Part shown: one piece after another, positions 6,461 to 6,586 of the stretch
How the letters are laid out: every line of letters begins with the position of its first letter
How positions within the stretch are numbered: position 1 is the stretch's first letter
Assembly: GCA_023268955.1 (NCBI GenBank)
Contig: JALRJW010000237.1
Coordinates: forward strand, 1 to 6,586
Reading direction: 5' to 3'
Length of the DNA stretch: 6,586 bases
From: Aliarcobacter sp.
GTDB taxonomy: Bacteria > Campylobacterota > Campylobacteria > Campylobacterales > Arcobacteraceae
Position numbers and translations under genes: made by a program
The notes under the pieces: generated by a model
The model's database searches: none
The model's input: the letters and a program-made list of their open reading frames with translations, nothing else
Told to the model about the DNA's origin: nothing

Positions 6461-6586
6461 GCACAAATCCAACACATGTTCCCGGTAAACGCTACGAAGA
6501 TCATCCGGGCCTGGTGGTGGGCAATCGAAGATCACAGCTCGCTCCTGCAAAACAACGGCAATGTGCTGACGGAACTCGGCAGCTTG
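6461..6586. other. GC-rich foreign segment replacing the 5' half of nuoD
   Basis: By hand count, 6471-6586 holds 64 G/C in 116 bases (about 55%), against roughly 30-40% in samples of the rest. NuoD similarity ends at about 6458-6463, in the middle of a conserved protein. The join is in frame on the minus strand by chance or constraint, so no stop marks it. I see no clear insertion-sequence end or target-site duplication, and the far side is outside the window. A 9-base direct repeat (CGAAGATCA) occurs at 6495-6503 and 6526-6534. The segment is best read as DNA from another genome joined by misassembly at a contig end. A transposon or phage insertion, or a rearranged nuoD, is possible. I do not recognise its source. 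Confidence 0.75.
6476..6586 (+). CDS. Possible partial reading frame in the foreign segment, unidentified
   Basis: On the plus strand one frame is open to the window end, 37 codons from the ATG at 6476. It begins MFPVNATKIIRAWWWAIEDH and continues with SSLLQNNGNVLTELGSL. G or C fills the third position in 29 of 37 codons, whereas the opposite minus-strand frame has 22 of 42. This favours the plus-strand frame as the coding one in a GC-rich genome. There is no ribosome binding site before the ATG, and the frame is also open back to 6440 across the join, so the ATG may be internal to a gene cut by the junction. I recognise no family, and 37 codons are too few to be sure that it is coding at all. 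Confidence 0.3.
   Translation, partial: MFPVNATKIIRAWWWAIEDHSSLLQNNGNVLTELGSL

Noticed and set aside
6481..6509. Inverted repeat CCCGG / CCGGG as a terminator or transposon end
   Set aside because: The arms are only 5 bases with a 19-base loop and no T run; this is expected by chance in GC-rich DNA.
6461..6550. TTG at 6548-6550 as the start of nuoD
   Set aside because: The first 30 residues from it are unlike NuoD and lie in the GC-rich foreign segment; a true NuoD needs about 190 more residues at the N-terminus.

Overview
The window is a low-GC (about one-third G+C), densely packed stretch of a respiratory complex I (NADH-quinone oxidoreductase, nuo) operon. All genes are transcribed on the minus strand, so the operon reads from right to left. 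The protein sequences and the presence of nuoE and nuoF suggest a campylobacterotal bacterium of the Arcobacter type. Helicobacter and Campylobacter lack ordinary NuoE/NuoF. This placement is from recognition of the proteins, without a search.

In transcription order the window holds: the 3' half of nuoD (5822-6460), nuoE (5334-5822), nuoF (4093-5337), a complete citrate synthase gene gltA (2779-4065), nuoG (1305-2744), and nuoH (1-1308), which runs off the left edge. Junctions are tight. nuoD/nuoE share one base, nuoE/nuoF and nuoG/nuoH each overlap by 4 bases (ATGA), and gltA has only 27 and 34 bases on its two sides. No terminator or convincing internal promoter is visible, so the whole block looks like one transcript. 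NuoE, NuoF and NuoG form the electron-input arm of complex I. NuoD is at the junction with the quinone site, and NuoH is the membrane subunit that forms the quinone channel. Citrate synthase starts the TCA cycle that supplies reducing equivalents.

Four things stand out inside the operon. (1) NuoF keeps its FMN loop and [4Fe-4S] ligands, but the residues that clamp NADH in known structures are replaced: three stacking Phe positions become Ala, Leu and Gly, and the acidic residue equivalent to E. coli Glu183 becomes Lys. This suggests altered nucleotide specificity, possibly for NADPH. (2) gltA sits between nuoF and nuoG. (3) NuoG is only 479 residues, with all its Fe-S motifs but little of the usual molybdopterin-like C-terminal region. 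(4) NuoH continues for over 150 residues past the point where the last conserved helix of the family is expected.

The right end (about 6461-6586) does not belong with the rest. G+C jumps to about 55%, NuoD homology stops abruptly, and a GC3-rich reading frame is open on the plus strand. The likeliest explanation is a chimeric assembly junction. A real insertion into nuoD is the alternative.
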